Source: Defluviitaleaceae bacterium
GTDB taxonomy: Bacteria > Bacillota > Clostridia > Lachnospirales > WRAX01
Direction of reading: 5' to 3'
Assembly (NCBI GenBank): GCA_009784615.1
Contig: WRBJ01000016.1
Span: 1 to 38,837, forward strand
DNA: 38,837 nt
Position 1 is the stretch's first letter. Each line of letters begins with the position of its first letter. The position numbers and the translations under genes were made by a program. Positions 1 through 7,732 of this stretch are shown piece by piece. The notes beneath the pieces were generated by a model. The model saw only the letters and a program-made list of their open reading frames with translations, ran no database searches and was not told the DNA's origin.

Positions 1-96
1 CTTGTCGGGTGGGGTTTCCCTAGAAAAGACAACCCACCACGACAAGCACCCGCTCCAGTCCGAAGACCTAAGTGTAGATTAACACACTTCAGGTCT
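1..96. other. Two stem-loops at the left window edge
   Basis: Two inverted repeats follow each other. In the first, positions 1-7 (CTTGTCG) plus GGTGGG pair with CCCACC at 33-38 and CGACAAG at 40-46. In the second, AGACCT-AAGTGT (64-75) pairs with ACACTT-C-AGGTCT (84-96) with one bulged base. Neither is followed by a clean T-run, so they look more like part of a structured RNA or its 3' end, cut by the window edge, than a simple terminator. I could not match them to RNase P, tmRNA, SRP RNA or a riboswitch class. Between 97 and 239 I see only AT-rich sequence and three close copies of ATGACAA (about 187-209). Confidence 0.4.
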
Positions 97-239
97 ATTT
101 GTCAAGCATATTATTATCAGTCTATTGCGGGCTGATTTTTTATTTATATTCACCATATACCCTTGTCGCATCTCAAAGGGTCATCAATGACAACAATGAC
201 AAATGACAACAGTTTTGCCAATCATATAAATTTTAACAC

Positions 240-268
240 TTTACAAAGCATAATTTATGTGATAAGAT
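240..268 (+). promoter_or_regulatory. Probable mecA promoter
   Basis: TTTACA (240-245) and TAAGAT (263-268) are separated by exactly 17 bp, a good vegetative sigma-A pattern. The transcript would start near 275, about 30 nt before the mecA start, leaving room for the ribosome binding site AAAGGA near 292. Three close copies of ATGACAA just upstream could be a regulator site, but I cannot name one. Confidence 0.6.
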
Positions 269-304
269 GTTGTTAAGCAAAGTAACAAGCAAAGGACTGA
301 TAAG

Positions 305-1000
305 ATGAGGATACAGCGTGTAAGCGAAAATCAAATAAAATTTACATTAACAACTAGCGACTTGTTGCAAAGAAATATACAAATACACGAGCTTGCCTAT
401 GGTTCGCCAAAAGCGCAAGGGCTTTTTCGCGAGATTATGAGCCAAGCCGCCAGCGAATGTGATTTTCACACATCGCCCAACACGCCGCTTATTATCGAAG
501 CAATACCAACCGAAGATGGTATTATGGTTATAGTTACAAGGCTGGAAAGCATTAGTGATATGGAAGAGCGTTTTGGCTATCCGCCTATTTTAGGACAGCT
601 TAAAAAAATATCTATGGGTTTCCCAGATGTGCCGCCGCCTATTACGCTACCTTTTATACCACAAGTAGAGCCTTTTATACCAAAACAAAAGCCATACGTA
701 GGCAAAAAAAACAACAAAATATCAATTTTTATTTTTGAAAATTTAGACCAAACCGCCGCCGCTTGTCTGCGCATTTTCGGCGCATACAAGGGCAATAGTA
801 GCCTTTATAAATACAAAGGCGAATATCACCTAGCTATCAGCACATCAAACAAAAAACTATCGCAATCACACGAAAATATATTGAAAGAATACAGTTTAAA
901 ATCTTCTACCCAAGAAATGTCCAAAAACTATCTGGTCGAACACGGCGAAGAAATCATCCCAAAAAATGCCGTAAATTTGCTTGCATCATATCTAGGTTAA
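305..1000 (+). CDS. mecA: Adaptor protein MecA
   Basis: This 231-residue protein matches the MecA/YpbH adaptor family along its whole length. MecA hands substrates to the ClpC chaperone and so to the ClpCP protease; in Bacillus it controls competence (ComK) and sporulation. The N-terminal substrate-binding domain begins MRIQRVSENQIKFTLT and runs to about residue 80, including the family-typical ECDF and IIVT-like (MVIVT) strands. A proline-rich linker follows (about 105-140), then the C-terminal ClpC-binding domain (about 140-231) with the SSLYKYKGEYHL strand. Length is normal for the family. The ATG at 305 follows AAAGGACTGATAAG at a suitable distance. The gene stands alone with its own promoter and terminator and converges on polC. 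Confidence 0.92.
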   Translation: MRIQRVSENQIKFTLTTSDLLQRNIQIHELAYGSPKAQGLFREIMSQAASECDFHTSPNTPLIIEAIPTEDGIMVIVTRLESISDMEERFGYPPILGQLKKISMGFPDVPPPITLPFIPQVEPFIPKQKPYVGKKNNKISIFIFENLDQTAAACLRIFGAYKGNSSLYKYKGEYHLAISTSNKKLSQSHENILKEYSLKSSTQEMSKNYLVEHGEEIIPKNAVNLLASYLG

Positions 1001-1001
1001 A

Positions 1002-1029
1002 TAAACCCGCATTGGCGGGTTTATTTTTT
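1002..1029 (+). terminator. Rho-independent terminator of mecA
   Basis: TAAACCCGC (1002-1010) pairs perfectly with GCGGGTTTA (1015-1023) around the loop ATTG and is followed by a T-run. It begins just after the mecA stop codon. Confidence 0.9.
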
Positions 1030-1080
1030 GTTTTGCACAGCGGAAGTGCAAGGTTTCAAAACAGGTCTGCTGCATCTGCC

Positions 1081-1184
1081 TATAGCTAACGTCCTCTCAA
1101 TCAGTGAATGACTGCGTCCCAAAACTCGGTGAAGCATCGAGCTTTTGTGACTTGCATTCACTGTTTCGAGGTTCGTTCGCTATA
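1081..1184. repeat. 104-bp imperfect palindrome (hairpin element, copy 1)
   Basis: The segment folds on itself almost completely. TATAGC-t-AACG (1081-1091) pairs with CGTT-c-GCTATA (1174-1184), CCTC (1093-1096) with GAGG (1168-1171), CAGTGAATG (1102-1110) with CATTCACTG (1155-1163), CAAAA (1120-1124) with TTTTG (1143-1147), and CTCG (1125-1128) with CGAG (1138-1141) around a 9-nt loop. It ends one base before the polC stop codon. polC has no other obvious terminator, so the hairpin may form the 3' end of the polC mRNA. A second palindrome of the same length with similar ends lies at 36103-36206. A non-autonomous mobile element of the MITE type is a reasonable reading. From 1030 to 1080 I see nothing else. 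Confidence 0.7.
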
Positions 1185-1185
1185 A

Positions 1186-4100
1186 TTAAAATAACGTCAA
1201 TTGCTCCGTTTCTGGCATTCCATCTAGCACGCCATTATCTTTAAGCAACTGCACCACCGTCTTGTTAATATTTGTGCGGGTTTTAAGGTCGTCTATCGAA
1301 TAAAATTCGCCTTGGGCCCTTGCCTCCACAATCTTTTGCGCAACGGTTGCGCCCAGCCCTTCAACAGAGCATAATGGCGGCATTAAGCCGTTTTCGGTTA
1401 TAATGAACTTATCAGCACTAGCGGCGTATAAATCAAGCGGAGCAAAATTAAGTCCACGAGCATACATTTCTAGCACCACCTCTAAAAGCCCCAGCGACTT
1501 TTGCTCTTTTTGCGTTGCATCCTTGCCAAGCCCGTTAATGCGATACATATGACCCTTTGCCACATCACGCCCTTTGCACATCATTGCATGCGAAAATTCA
1601 TCAGACTTTACCGAAAAAGCGGCGGCATAAAATGCCATTGGATGATGTATTTTATAATACGCAAAACGCACCGCCTGCATAACATAGGCAACGGCGTGTC
1701 CTTTTGGGAACATATACGCAATTTTGCGGCAACTATCAACATACCACTGCGGCACACGATGGGACAGCATTAGTTTTTCTTCATCTTCTGTAACACCTTT
1801 ACCCTTACGTACTTTTTCCGTGATGTTAAAAGCGTCTTTTTCTGTCAATCCCTTTGAAATCAAGTATAACATAATATCATCACGTGTAGAAATAATTTCC
1901 TTTAGCGTGAGCTTCTTTTCTCTTATAAGCTCTTGCCCATTATTAAGCCATACATTTGTACCGTGAGAAAGTCCAGAAATTCGCACCAAATCAGCAAAGC
2001 TGGTCGGACCTGTTTCTGTCAACATTCCCCGCACAAAATCCGTACCAAATTCGGGAAGCCCTAGCGAACCTGTTTTTAAGCCTGTTTCACGTTCACTAAT
2101 GCCCAATTTTTCGGGACTTCTAAACAGTGATAATGCGCCTTTATCACCCAAATCAATAGTTAATGGGTCAACACCTGTAAAATCGTGCAATAGTTTTAAA
2201 ATGGTCGGCACGTCGTGTCCTAACAAGTCTAATTTCAAAAGGTTTTCGTGTATAGAATGATAGTCAAAATGTGTTGTAATTACATCACTTTTTGCATCAT
2301 TAGCAGGGCGTTGTATTGGCGTAAATTCGTATATCGACCGCCCTTTTGGCACAACCATAAGCCCGCCGGGATGTTGCCCTGTGGTGCGCTTTATGCCCTC
2401 GCAGCCAACCGCAAGGCGGTTAATATGTGCATTTCGCTCTACCCTATTGTGCTGTTCCAAATACTTTTTAACATAGCCAAAGGCGGTTTTGTTGGCGACC
2501 GTAGAAATGGTTCCCGCTTTAAATACATAACCTTCGCCAAGCAATTCCTCTGCATATTGGTGCGCTGTTGCTTGATATTCTCCGCTAAAGTTCAAGTCAA
2601 TATCCGGCTCTTTATCTCCGTCAAATCCCAAGAAGGTTTCAAATGGAATAGAATGCCCTTCCTTTATAAACAGTTCGCCGCATTTCGGACAATTAGCATC
2701 GGGCATATCGCAACCGTGCGCCCCTGCATATTGTTTAACAATATCGGAATCAAAATCAGAATACTTGCAAGCCTTGCAATAATAATGCGGCGAAAGCGGG
2801 TTAACCTCTGTAATATCCGCCATAGTGGCCACCAAAGACGAACCGATAGACCCACGGCTACCCACCAAATAGCCATCTTGCATTGACTTTGCAATCAGCT
2901 TTTGTGCAATAATATACATAACAGCAAAACCGTTTTTAATGATAGAACCAAGCTCTTTGCTTATGCGGTCGTGTACAATTTGTGGCAACTGCTCGCCATA
3001 CATACTTCTTGCTTTTGCCCAAACCATTTCTTCAAGCTCTTTGTCAGAGCCTTCGATAATAGGTGGATATGTACCCTTTGGAATAGGTCGTATGCCGTCA
3101 TCAATACTATCCGCCATTACGTTTGTGTTTGTAACAACAAGCTCGTATGCCTTTTCTTCGCCCAAATAGGCAAATTCTGCAAGCATTTCGTCAGTGGTGC
3201 GAAAATACAGCGGGGCTTGCTCTTTTGCATCTTTAAAGCCCTGCCCCGTCTGTATAATTTCACGGTAAAAGCTATCGTTAGGGTCCATAAAATGCACATC
3301 ACAAGCCGCAATTATAGGTTTGTTATAGGTTTGAGCATATTCTACAATCTTTTTGTTTATGTTTTGTAATACTTCAACACTTTCAACCTCACCCTGACGT
3401 ACTAAAAATTCGTTGTTGCCTATAGGTTGAATTTCAAAATAATCGTAAAAATGGGCAATTTCTTCAATAGCTTCTTGCGGGCGGTTTTCCTTAACAGCAG
3501 AATATAGCGCACCTTGCTCGCAAGCCGTGCCAACCAAAAGCCCTTCACGCAAGGCAATAAGCTCGCTTTTTGGTATGCGTGGATAACGGTTGTAATGCTC
3601 TAAATGCGACTTTGACACAAGCTCGTATAAATTACGCATTCCTATTTGGTTTTTAACTAATAGCGTAGCATGCTTAGGTCTTAAAGTTTTAACGTCAATT
3701 TCTTTAGAATAGCGCAGGTTTATCATATCAAGCGTATCAATACCACGTTGTTTTAAAATTTCTATTTGCTGTGAAAATATTTGTGCCAAAACATTGGCAT
3801 CGTCGCTTGCTCTGTGATGGCTTTCTTGCACAATTTCGTGATGTTTTGCCATAGCCGCAAGCCCGTGGCGTGGAAGGTTAGGAAACAACGCACGTGATAG
3901 CTGTAACGTACAAAGGTACGGATTATCTACAATATGCCCTAACTGCCGCCCTATATGCTCTACAAAGCCCATATCAAAATCGGCATTATGTGCCACAAGC
4001 ACCGCATCACCTACAAAATCAAGAAACTTTGGCAAAACTTCAGTTATTTTTGGTCGTCCTACAAGCATATCGTCCGTTATATTGGTCAACTTAATAATTT

Positions 4101-5199
4101 CTAGCGGTAAATCTTGCTCGGGGTCAACAAAAGCGTGAAAAACTTCACCAATAACACCGTTTCGCATACGTACCGCACCTATTTCTATAATCGTGCAATG
4201 CTCACGGTTTAACCCCGTTGTTTCAATGTCAAACACAACAAAATCATCGGACAACTTCGCATTTTTAGGACGTGATGCAATAGACACATCCAAATCATCC
4301 ACAAGATATGCTTCCATACCGTAAATAACCTTTATGCCGTGCTTTTCTGCCGCTGCCATAGCGTCTGGGTATGCTTGCACCACGCCGTGGTCGGTTATCG
4401 CAACAGCTTTATGACCCCATTTTGCGGCACGGGCAATTATCTCCTTTACAGGTGTCATACCATCAAGCGCAGACATATTTGTATGCAAATGTAGCTCTAC
4501 CCGCTTTACATCGGCATTATCCATACGTATTTCTTCTGTCATCTCGCCAGATGCTATTTTATTTATAATAATGGTAATTTCACCTGAAAATTTGTCGTTT
4601 TCTACACGTCCTGCAACCTTTATAACTGCGCCGACTTTTAGCAGATGCTCCTGCTCGGCAACCTTGTCCTTGCTAACAAAATGCTTTAGGGTTATAGAGC
4701 TTTCATCGTCTGTAATTTCTATCGTATATATGTACATCGTACCTTTTCTTACCTCACGTGCCTCGCTTTTAAAAATGCGGCCAACCACAATGACTTCGTC
4801 GTTTTCAAAAAAATCACTTTTAAGCGGGCGTGTTTCACCGCTTATTGTCGATACTTTTTTAGACGATTGCCTGCTGTAGCCATTATCATTTCCGTTGCCG
4901 TTACGCCTTGGTGTTTCAGCTGGTGATTTATAGGCAACATCACGTACAATTGGTTGCGGTTCGGGTTCATATATAGGTACAATTTTAACAGAGTTTAGCA
5001 TATCCATTTTAACCGAAAGTGCATCTTCCAACAAAACAACACCATCAGGCGTTGCTGGACTTGTTAATTGCAAACGCACCTCTAACCCTTTAACGCTGGT
5101 AAAATAACACACATTCTCGACAATAGCGTGAAGCAAAGCAGGCTCGAAATTCCCCGTTAAATCCAGTTTTGCAAAGACATCCATAAACTTTCTTTCCAT
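1186..5199 (-). CDS. polC: DNA polymerase III alpha subunit, PolC type
   Basis: PolC is the main replicative polymerase of low-GC Gram-positive bacteria and carries its own proofreading exonuclease. Visible in order: a shortened N-terminal region (about 1-125), an OB fold (about 135-218), a PHP domain opening with HLHTNMSALDG (about 237), the inserted DEDD exonuclease (VVFDIETTG, with HNADFDMGF further on), a four-cysteine zinc module (CKAC...CPKC), and the polymerase core with EPDIDLNFSGE. The C-terminus QLTLF is a beta-clamp-binding motif. At 1337 residues it is about 100 shorter than Bacillus PolC, mainly at the N-terminus. The ATG at 5199 is preferred over an in-frame GTG at 5211 because GAGGTG lies nine bases before it. 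It follows the DUF1801 gene closely and is probably co-transcribed with it. Confidence 0.96.
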   Translation of the reverse strand: MERKFMDVFAKLDLTGNFEPALLHAIVENVCYFTSVKGLEVRLQLTSPATPDGVVLLEDALSVKMDMLNSVKIVPIYEPEPQPIVRDVAYKSPAETPRRNGNGNDNGYSRQSSKKVSTISGETRPLKSDFFENDEVIVVGRIFKSEAREVRKGTMYIYTIEITDDESSITLKHFVSKDKVAEQEHLLKVGAVIKVAGRVENDKFSGEITIIINKIASGEMTEEIRMDNADVKRVELHLHTNMSALDGMTPVKEIIARAAKWGHKAVAITDHGVVQAYPDAMAAAEKHGIKVIYGMEAYLVDDLDVSIASRPKNAKLSDDFVVFDIETTGLNREHCTIIEIGAVRMRNGVIGEVFHAFVDPEQDLPLEIIKLTNITDDMLVGRPKITEVLPKFLDFVGDAVLVAHNADFDMGFVEHIGRQLGHIVDNPYLCTLQLSRALFPNLPRHGLAAMAKHHEIVQESHHRASDDANVLAQIFSQQIEILKQRGIDTLDMINLRYSKEIDVKTLRPKHATLLVKNQIGMRNLYELVSKSHLEHYNRYPRIPKSELIALREGLLVGTACEQGALYSAVKENRPQEAIEEIAHFYDYFEIQPIGNNEFLVRQGEVESVEVLQNINKKIVEYAQTYNKPIIAACDVHFMDPNDSFYREIIQTGQGFKDAKEQAPLYFRTTDEMLAEFAYLGEEKAYELVVTNTNVMADSIDDGIRPIPKGTYPPIIEGSDKELEEMVWAKARSMYGEQLPQIVHDRISKELGSIIKNGFAVMYIIAQKLIAKSMQDGYLVGSRGSIGSSLVATMADITEVNPLSPHYYCKACKYSDFDSDIVKQYAGAHGCDMPDANCPKCGELFIKEGHSIPFETFLGFDGDKEPDIDLNFSGEYQATAHQYAEELLGEGYVFKAGTISTVANKTAFGYVKKYLEQHNRVERNAHINRLAVGCEGIKRTTGQHPGGLMVVPKGRSIYEFTPIQRPANDAKSDVITTHFDYHSIHENLLKLDLLGHDVPTILKLLHDFTGVDPLTIDLGDKGALSLFRSPEKLGISERETGLKTGSLGLPEFGTDFVRGMLTETGPTSFADLVRISGLSHGTNVWLNNGQELIREKKLTLKEIISTRDDIMLYLISKGLTEKDAFNITEKVRKGKGVTEDEEKLMLSHRVPQWYVDSCRKIAYMFPKGHAVAYVMQAVRFAYYKIHHPMAFYAAAFSVKSDEFSHAMMCKGRDVAKGHMYRINGLGKDATQKEQKSLGLLEVVLEMYARGLNFAPLDLYAASADKFIITENGLMPPLCSVEGLGATVAQKIVEARAQGEFYSIDDLKTRTNINKTVVQLLKDNGVLDGMPETEQLTLF

Positions 5200-5218
5200 A
5201 TTACTTTTCACCTCAAAT

Positions 5219-5557
5219 TTACTGATTTTGCGCCGCTCTATATTCTACAATCTCTCTCATTAAATCAATCGGCAATGGCTCTTTATACGGAAACTGCACT
5301 GCACCCTTTGATGTTTTATAACCCATCAATTTATTTTCAAAGGCAACAATCCCTTCGGGTGTAGGATAAAAGCCGATATGCGCCTTCATTGCGGCATAAT
5401 GCACCAATACCTTGCCACTTAAATCAAAGGTGGGCATACGATAACAAATTCGCTCTGTAGCATCAGGCACAACATCCCGCACCATAGCACGTATTTCTTG
5501 CAATCTTTGTCTAGCTTCCCCATCAAATCCGTTAATATAAACATCTATTTCATTCAT
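5219..5557 (-). CDS. DUF1801 / YdhG-like small protein
   Basis: A small soluble protein of 112 residues with the DUF1801 fold (YdhG family, sometimes described as frataxin-like iron chaperones). Recognisable parts are an N-terminal YINGFDGEARQRLQEIRAM helix, the ICYRMPTF segment, the HIGFYPTPEGI strand and the GAVQFPY motif. The function of the family is not well established. The ATG at 5557 is preferred over a TTG fifteen bases upstream, because GGAG lies nine bases before the ATG and inside the longer version. The gene has its own promoter and reads straight into polC with about 20 bases between them, so the two probably share a transcript. Confidence 0.8.
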   Translation of the reverse strand: MNEIDVYINGFDGEARQRLQEIRAMVRDVVPDATERICYRMPTFDLSGKVLVHYAAMKAHIGFYPTPEGIVAFENKLMGYKTSKGAVQFPYKEPLPIDLMREIVEYRAAQNQ

Positions 5558-5584
5558 AACAAACCACTCCAATCTTTAGGCTAT

Positions 5585-5613
5585 ATTATAGCACAAACAT
5601 TCTACGATTTCAA
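5585..5613 (-). promoter_or_regulatory. Promoter of the DUF1801-polC unit
   Basis: On the minus strand TTGAAA (5613-5608) and TATAAT (5590-5585) are 17 bp apart. The start would fall near 5578, about 20 nt before the DUF1801 ATG. It diverges from the promoter at 5637-5665. Confidence 0.7.
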
Positions 5614-5636
5614 AAAAACTTTTTGCTAAATTGGCA

Positions 5637-5665
5637 TTGTATGCAATATCGTTTTGTGATATAAT
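5637..5665 (+). promoter_or_regulatory. Promoter of the TraX-like gene
   Basis: TTGTAT (5637-5642) and a consensus TATAAT (5660-5665) are separated by 17 bp. A strong ribosome binding site (AAGGGGG at about 5680) follows, eight bases before the GTG start at 5695. Confidence 0.65.
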
Positions 5666-5694
5666 CGTTAGAAATATATAAGGGGGTAGTTTTA

Positions 5695-6492
5695 GTGCGT
5701 TTGAATGCGTTTTGGCTTAAAATTATTGCTGTTTTTGGTATGATTACTAATCATACAGTTATTGCGTTGTGGGAGGTTTTGCCTTGGTGGCTTGCCGCAC
5801 CTATGTATGCCTTGGGCGGTTTAACCTTCCCTATTATGGCTTTCTTTGTTGTAGAAGGCTACCGCAACACATCAAACCTTACAAAATACATAATGCGCCT
5901 TGCTGTTTTTGGTATTATTGCGGCGTTTTTTCATCCTCTTGTTTTCGGTATGATTATATTTAATATTTTGTTCACTATCATTGTTGGTCTTTTATGCCTT
6001 GTTATGTACGACAAAATGCAATCACGCCCTCTGTTTTGGGTGCTTTTCTGTCTTATAGTCATAGGTACGGCAATGTTTGATTGGGGAATTTACGGCGTAG
6101 TTATTATTTTGCTGATGCATATTATCCGCAACGAAAAAACCCGCCGCACTTTGCCTCTTATCATCATAGGCTTGTTTATGCTTTCTTCGTCTTTGATGAT
6201 GGTTTTAAGTATGTGGGCATTAAATCAAACCCCCGATGGATTTTTTGTAGAAATTCTTGCTAAATTTGGTCTTAATGATATGGAATATTTGTGGGTTACA
6301 TCCACCTTTGGAATAGGCATACTTGTTGCGGCGTTTTTGCTCAAGAATTTTAATGGCGAACGTGGTCACCGTGCAAAATGGCTGTTTTACATAATATACC
6401 CTCTTCACTTGGCTATAATCGGCGGCATAGCCTTTGCGCTAGGGTTAATTGATTTAAGCGTGTTTAACATTTTTGGTATTATAGGACTTTAA
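5695..6492 (+). CDS. TraX family membrane protein
   Basis: A 265-residue, very hydrophobic protein with about eight membrane-spanning segments, matching the TraX family. Typical features are the N-terminal LKIIAVFGMITNHT helix, the GGLTFPIMAFFVVEGY segment and the C-terminal LFYIIYPLHLAIIG helix. The plasmid F member is linked to pilin acetylation, but chromosomal Firmicute members are widespread with no assigned role, so an acyltransferase-like function here is only an inference. The GTG start is chosen because the AAGGGGG ribosome binding site lies eight bases upstream. It is a single gene divergent from the polC unit and convergent on the pterin-synthase-like gene, with a shared terminator. 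Confidence 0.82.
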   Translation: MRLNAFWLKIIAVFGMITNHTVIALWEVLPWWLAAPMYALGGLTFPIMAFFVVEGYRNTSNLTKYIMRLAVFGIIAAFFHPLVFGMIIFNILFTIIVGLLCLVMYDKMQSRPLFWVLFCLIVIGTAMFDWGIYGVVIILLMHIIRNEKTRRTLPLIIIGLFMLSSSLMMVLSMWALNQTPDGFFVEILAKFGLNDMEYLWVTSTFGIGILVAAFLLKNFNGERGHRAKWLFYIIYPLHLAIIGGIAFALGLIDLSVFNIFGIIGL

Positions 6493-6493
6493 T

Positions 6494-6533
6494 AAAAAAA
6501 TAGATGGCTGAATCAACAGCCATCTATTTTTTT
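6494..6533. terminator. Bidirectional terminator
   Basis: AATAGATGGCTG (6499-6510) pairs perfectly with CAGCCATCTATT (6517-6528), flanked by an A-run on the left and a T-run on the right. It can therefore stop both the TraX-like gene and the minus-strand perR operon. Confidence 0.9.
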
Positions 6534-6540
6534 AAAAAAC

Positions 6541-7029
6541 TTAAAACTCTTTTGTTGCCGCGTTCATAAGCGATGAACGGAAAGTTACTTTTTTAATAGG
6601 CAATTTGTCTTTAAGCAGTTCGTAAAAAAGCTCGCACAAATTTTCGCAGGTAGAAACTTTTTTCGTTACAACTATGCGGTATTCTGGATAAGACCAAGCT
6701 AACTCGTGGTCAATTTTTTTAAGCGGAACACAATATGCTGGGTCGTTGATAATGCCTTCTTTTTCGTATGTAGACAACATCGCTTCAAGCAAGGGGTCGC
6801 CTTCTTCAAACAAAGTTGCGTGGTGAAAATGGTCGGCTACTTCCCAAGCAATTTTTTGCGCTTCTTTACAAGGAAAAGCAAAACCAGTTTCGGGGTCTAC
6901 GGTATTTTCAAGCTCTAATGTAAGCAACCCCGAATGGCCGTGTAAATGTTTTGCCTCTCTTTTCCAGTTCATAAACCTATGGGCATACTGAAAATCAAGA
7001 GTAACTATTGACCTGTACTTGTTTGACAT
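6541..7029 (-). CDS. 6-pyruvoyltetrahydropterin synthase/QueD family protein, catalytic Cys absent
   Basis: The fold is that of PTPS/QueD enzymes, which act on dihydroneopterin triphosphate in tetrahydropterin or queuosine synthesis. The zinc ligands are in place (His17, and the HGH motif with His30 and His32), and so is the family Asp-His region (VADHFHHATLF). The catalytic cysteine, normally four residues before the HGH motif, is replaced by Ala26, with Glu25 next to it. At 162 residues it is somewhat longer than E. coli QueD (about 120), with an insertion after the Asp-His motif. No queC, queE or queF is nearby. It follows perR by 12 bases with its own ribosome binding site (AAGGAG). It may have a different reaction or a non-catalytic role. 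Confidence 0.78.
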   Translation of the reverse strand: MSNKYRSIVTLDFQYAHRFMNWKREAKHLHGHSGLLTLELENTVDPETGFAFPCKEAQKIAWEVADHFHHATLFEEGDPLLEAMLSTYEKEGIINDPAYCVPLKKIDHELAWSYPEYRIVVTKKVSTCENLCELFYELLKDKLPIKKVTFRSSLMNAATKEF

Positions 7030-7041
7030 ATCTTCATCTCC

Positions 7042-7419
7042 TTAATCGGCTACATCTTTGTTGCACTTTTTGCAAATGCCACGAAGTGTTAGCTCTATTT
7101 TATTAATACTAAAATCAGGAAAAGGCAATAACTTCTCATTTAAATCAAAATATGGCACGTCGATAATTTCTTTACAACTTTCGCAAACAAAATGATAATG
7201 CTTGGTATTGTTATGGTCAAAACGGGTAGCACCATCAAAAACACCAATCGAAATAATTTCGCCGCTTTTCGTCGCAACATCAAGATTTCTGTAGACAGTT
7301 GCCTTACTTATTGCAGGATGTTTTTTTGCAATAAGTAAATACACATCTTCCGCCGTTGGATGAATTGCAAGTTCGCTAACTGCTTCAAGAATTATTTGAC
7401 GTTGCACCGTATTTCTCAT
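7042..7419 (-). CDS. perR: Fur family peroxide-stress repressor, PerR type
   Basis: A winged-helix metal-dependent repressor of 125 residues. The regulatory metal site of PerR is complete: His20 (in HPTA), Asp68 (RFD), His74 and His76 (HYH) and Asp87 (IID). The Asp at the last position is the PerR rather than Fur pattern. The structural zinc site is formed by Cys79/Cys82 and Cys116/Cys119. PerR senses peroxide through oxidation of its metal-binding histidines and represses defence genes. I start at the ATG at 7419, preceded by GGAAGGG. Longer in-frame versions would begin inside the promoter or exactly at the transcription start (ATG at 7446). A likely target is the rubrerythrin gene at 21336. 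Confidence 0.85.
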   Translation of the reverse strand: MRNTVQRQIILEAVSELAIHPTAEDVYLLIAKKHPAISKATVYRNLDVATKSGEIISIGVFDGATRFDHNNTKHYHFVCESCKEIIDVPYFDLNEKLLPFPDFSINKIELTLRGICKKCNKDVAD

Positions 7420-7453
7420 TAAACATTTCGCCCTTCCATTATTCATATCTATT

Positions 7454-7482
7454 ATTATATAGTAATCATTCCTATTTGTCAA
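7454..7482 (-). promoter_or_regulatory. Consensus promoter of perR
   Basis: On the minus strand TTGACA (7482-7477) and TATAAT (7459-7454) are exactly 17 bp apart, a perfect sigma-A promoter. Transcription should begin near 7447, next to an in-frame ATG at 7446 and about 28 nt before the ribosome-binding-site-led ATG at 7419. Confidence 0.82.
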
Positions 7483-7520
7483 GAACTTTTTTCAAGTTTT
7501 CTTAAATATTTTTTTAAAAA

Positions 7521-7728
7521 TAAAAAAGCCCCAAAATGCCGTCTGCCTCATTTTGATTCCTAGCATAAGCCAGGTGGGTTTCCTCTTGGTGGCTTTTGAC
7601 TTCCTCTGCGGTCTTGCGGCAAAAGCCGCAGGAGCGAATAATTGAGGCCTGTCATACACCGCCGAATACGGAATCCCTTATCGAAAATGTAGGTTCAAAA
7701 TAAAGGTACGCGCACATTTCAGGGATTG
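7521..7728 (-). ncRNA. ssrS: Structured RNA, probably 6S RNA
   Basis: A gene-free stretch that reads as a roughly 208-nt structured RNA on the minus strand. The 5' part forms AATCCCTGAAATGT...ACATTTTC..AGGGATT around a TTTGAACCTACA segment. GCCTCA pairs at a distance with TGAGGC. Inside are a TGCGGC-GCCGCA hairpin and a CCTGGC-TTAT-GCTAGG hairpin. CAAAATG...CATTTTG followed by a T-run (to about 7521) would end it. Size, the long interrupted helix and the recalled clostridial sequence blocks fit 6S RNA, which binds sigma-A RNA polymerase and tunes transcription in stationary phase. I cannot run a covariance search, so the class is a strong guess; the structure itself is visible. It lies directly after the small gene 7733-7903. 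Confidence 0.65.
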
Positions 7729-7732
7729 TAAT

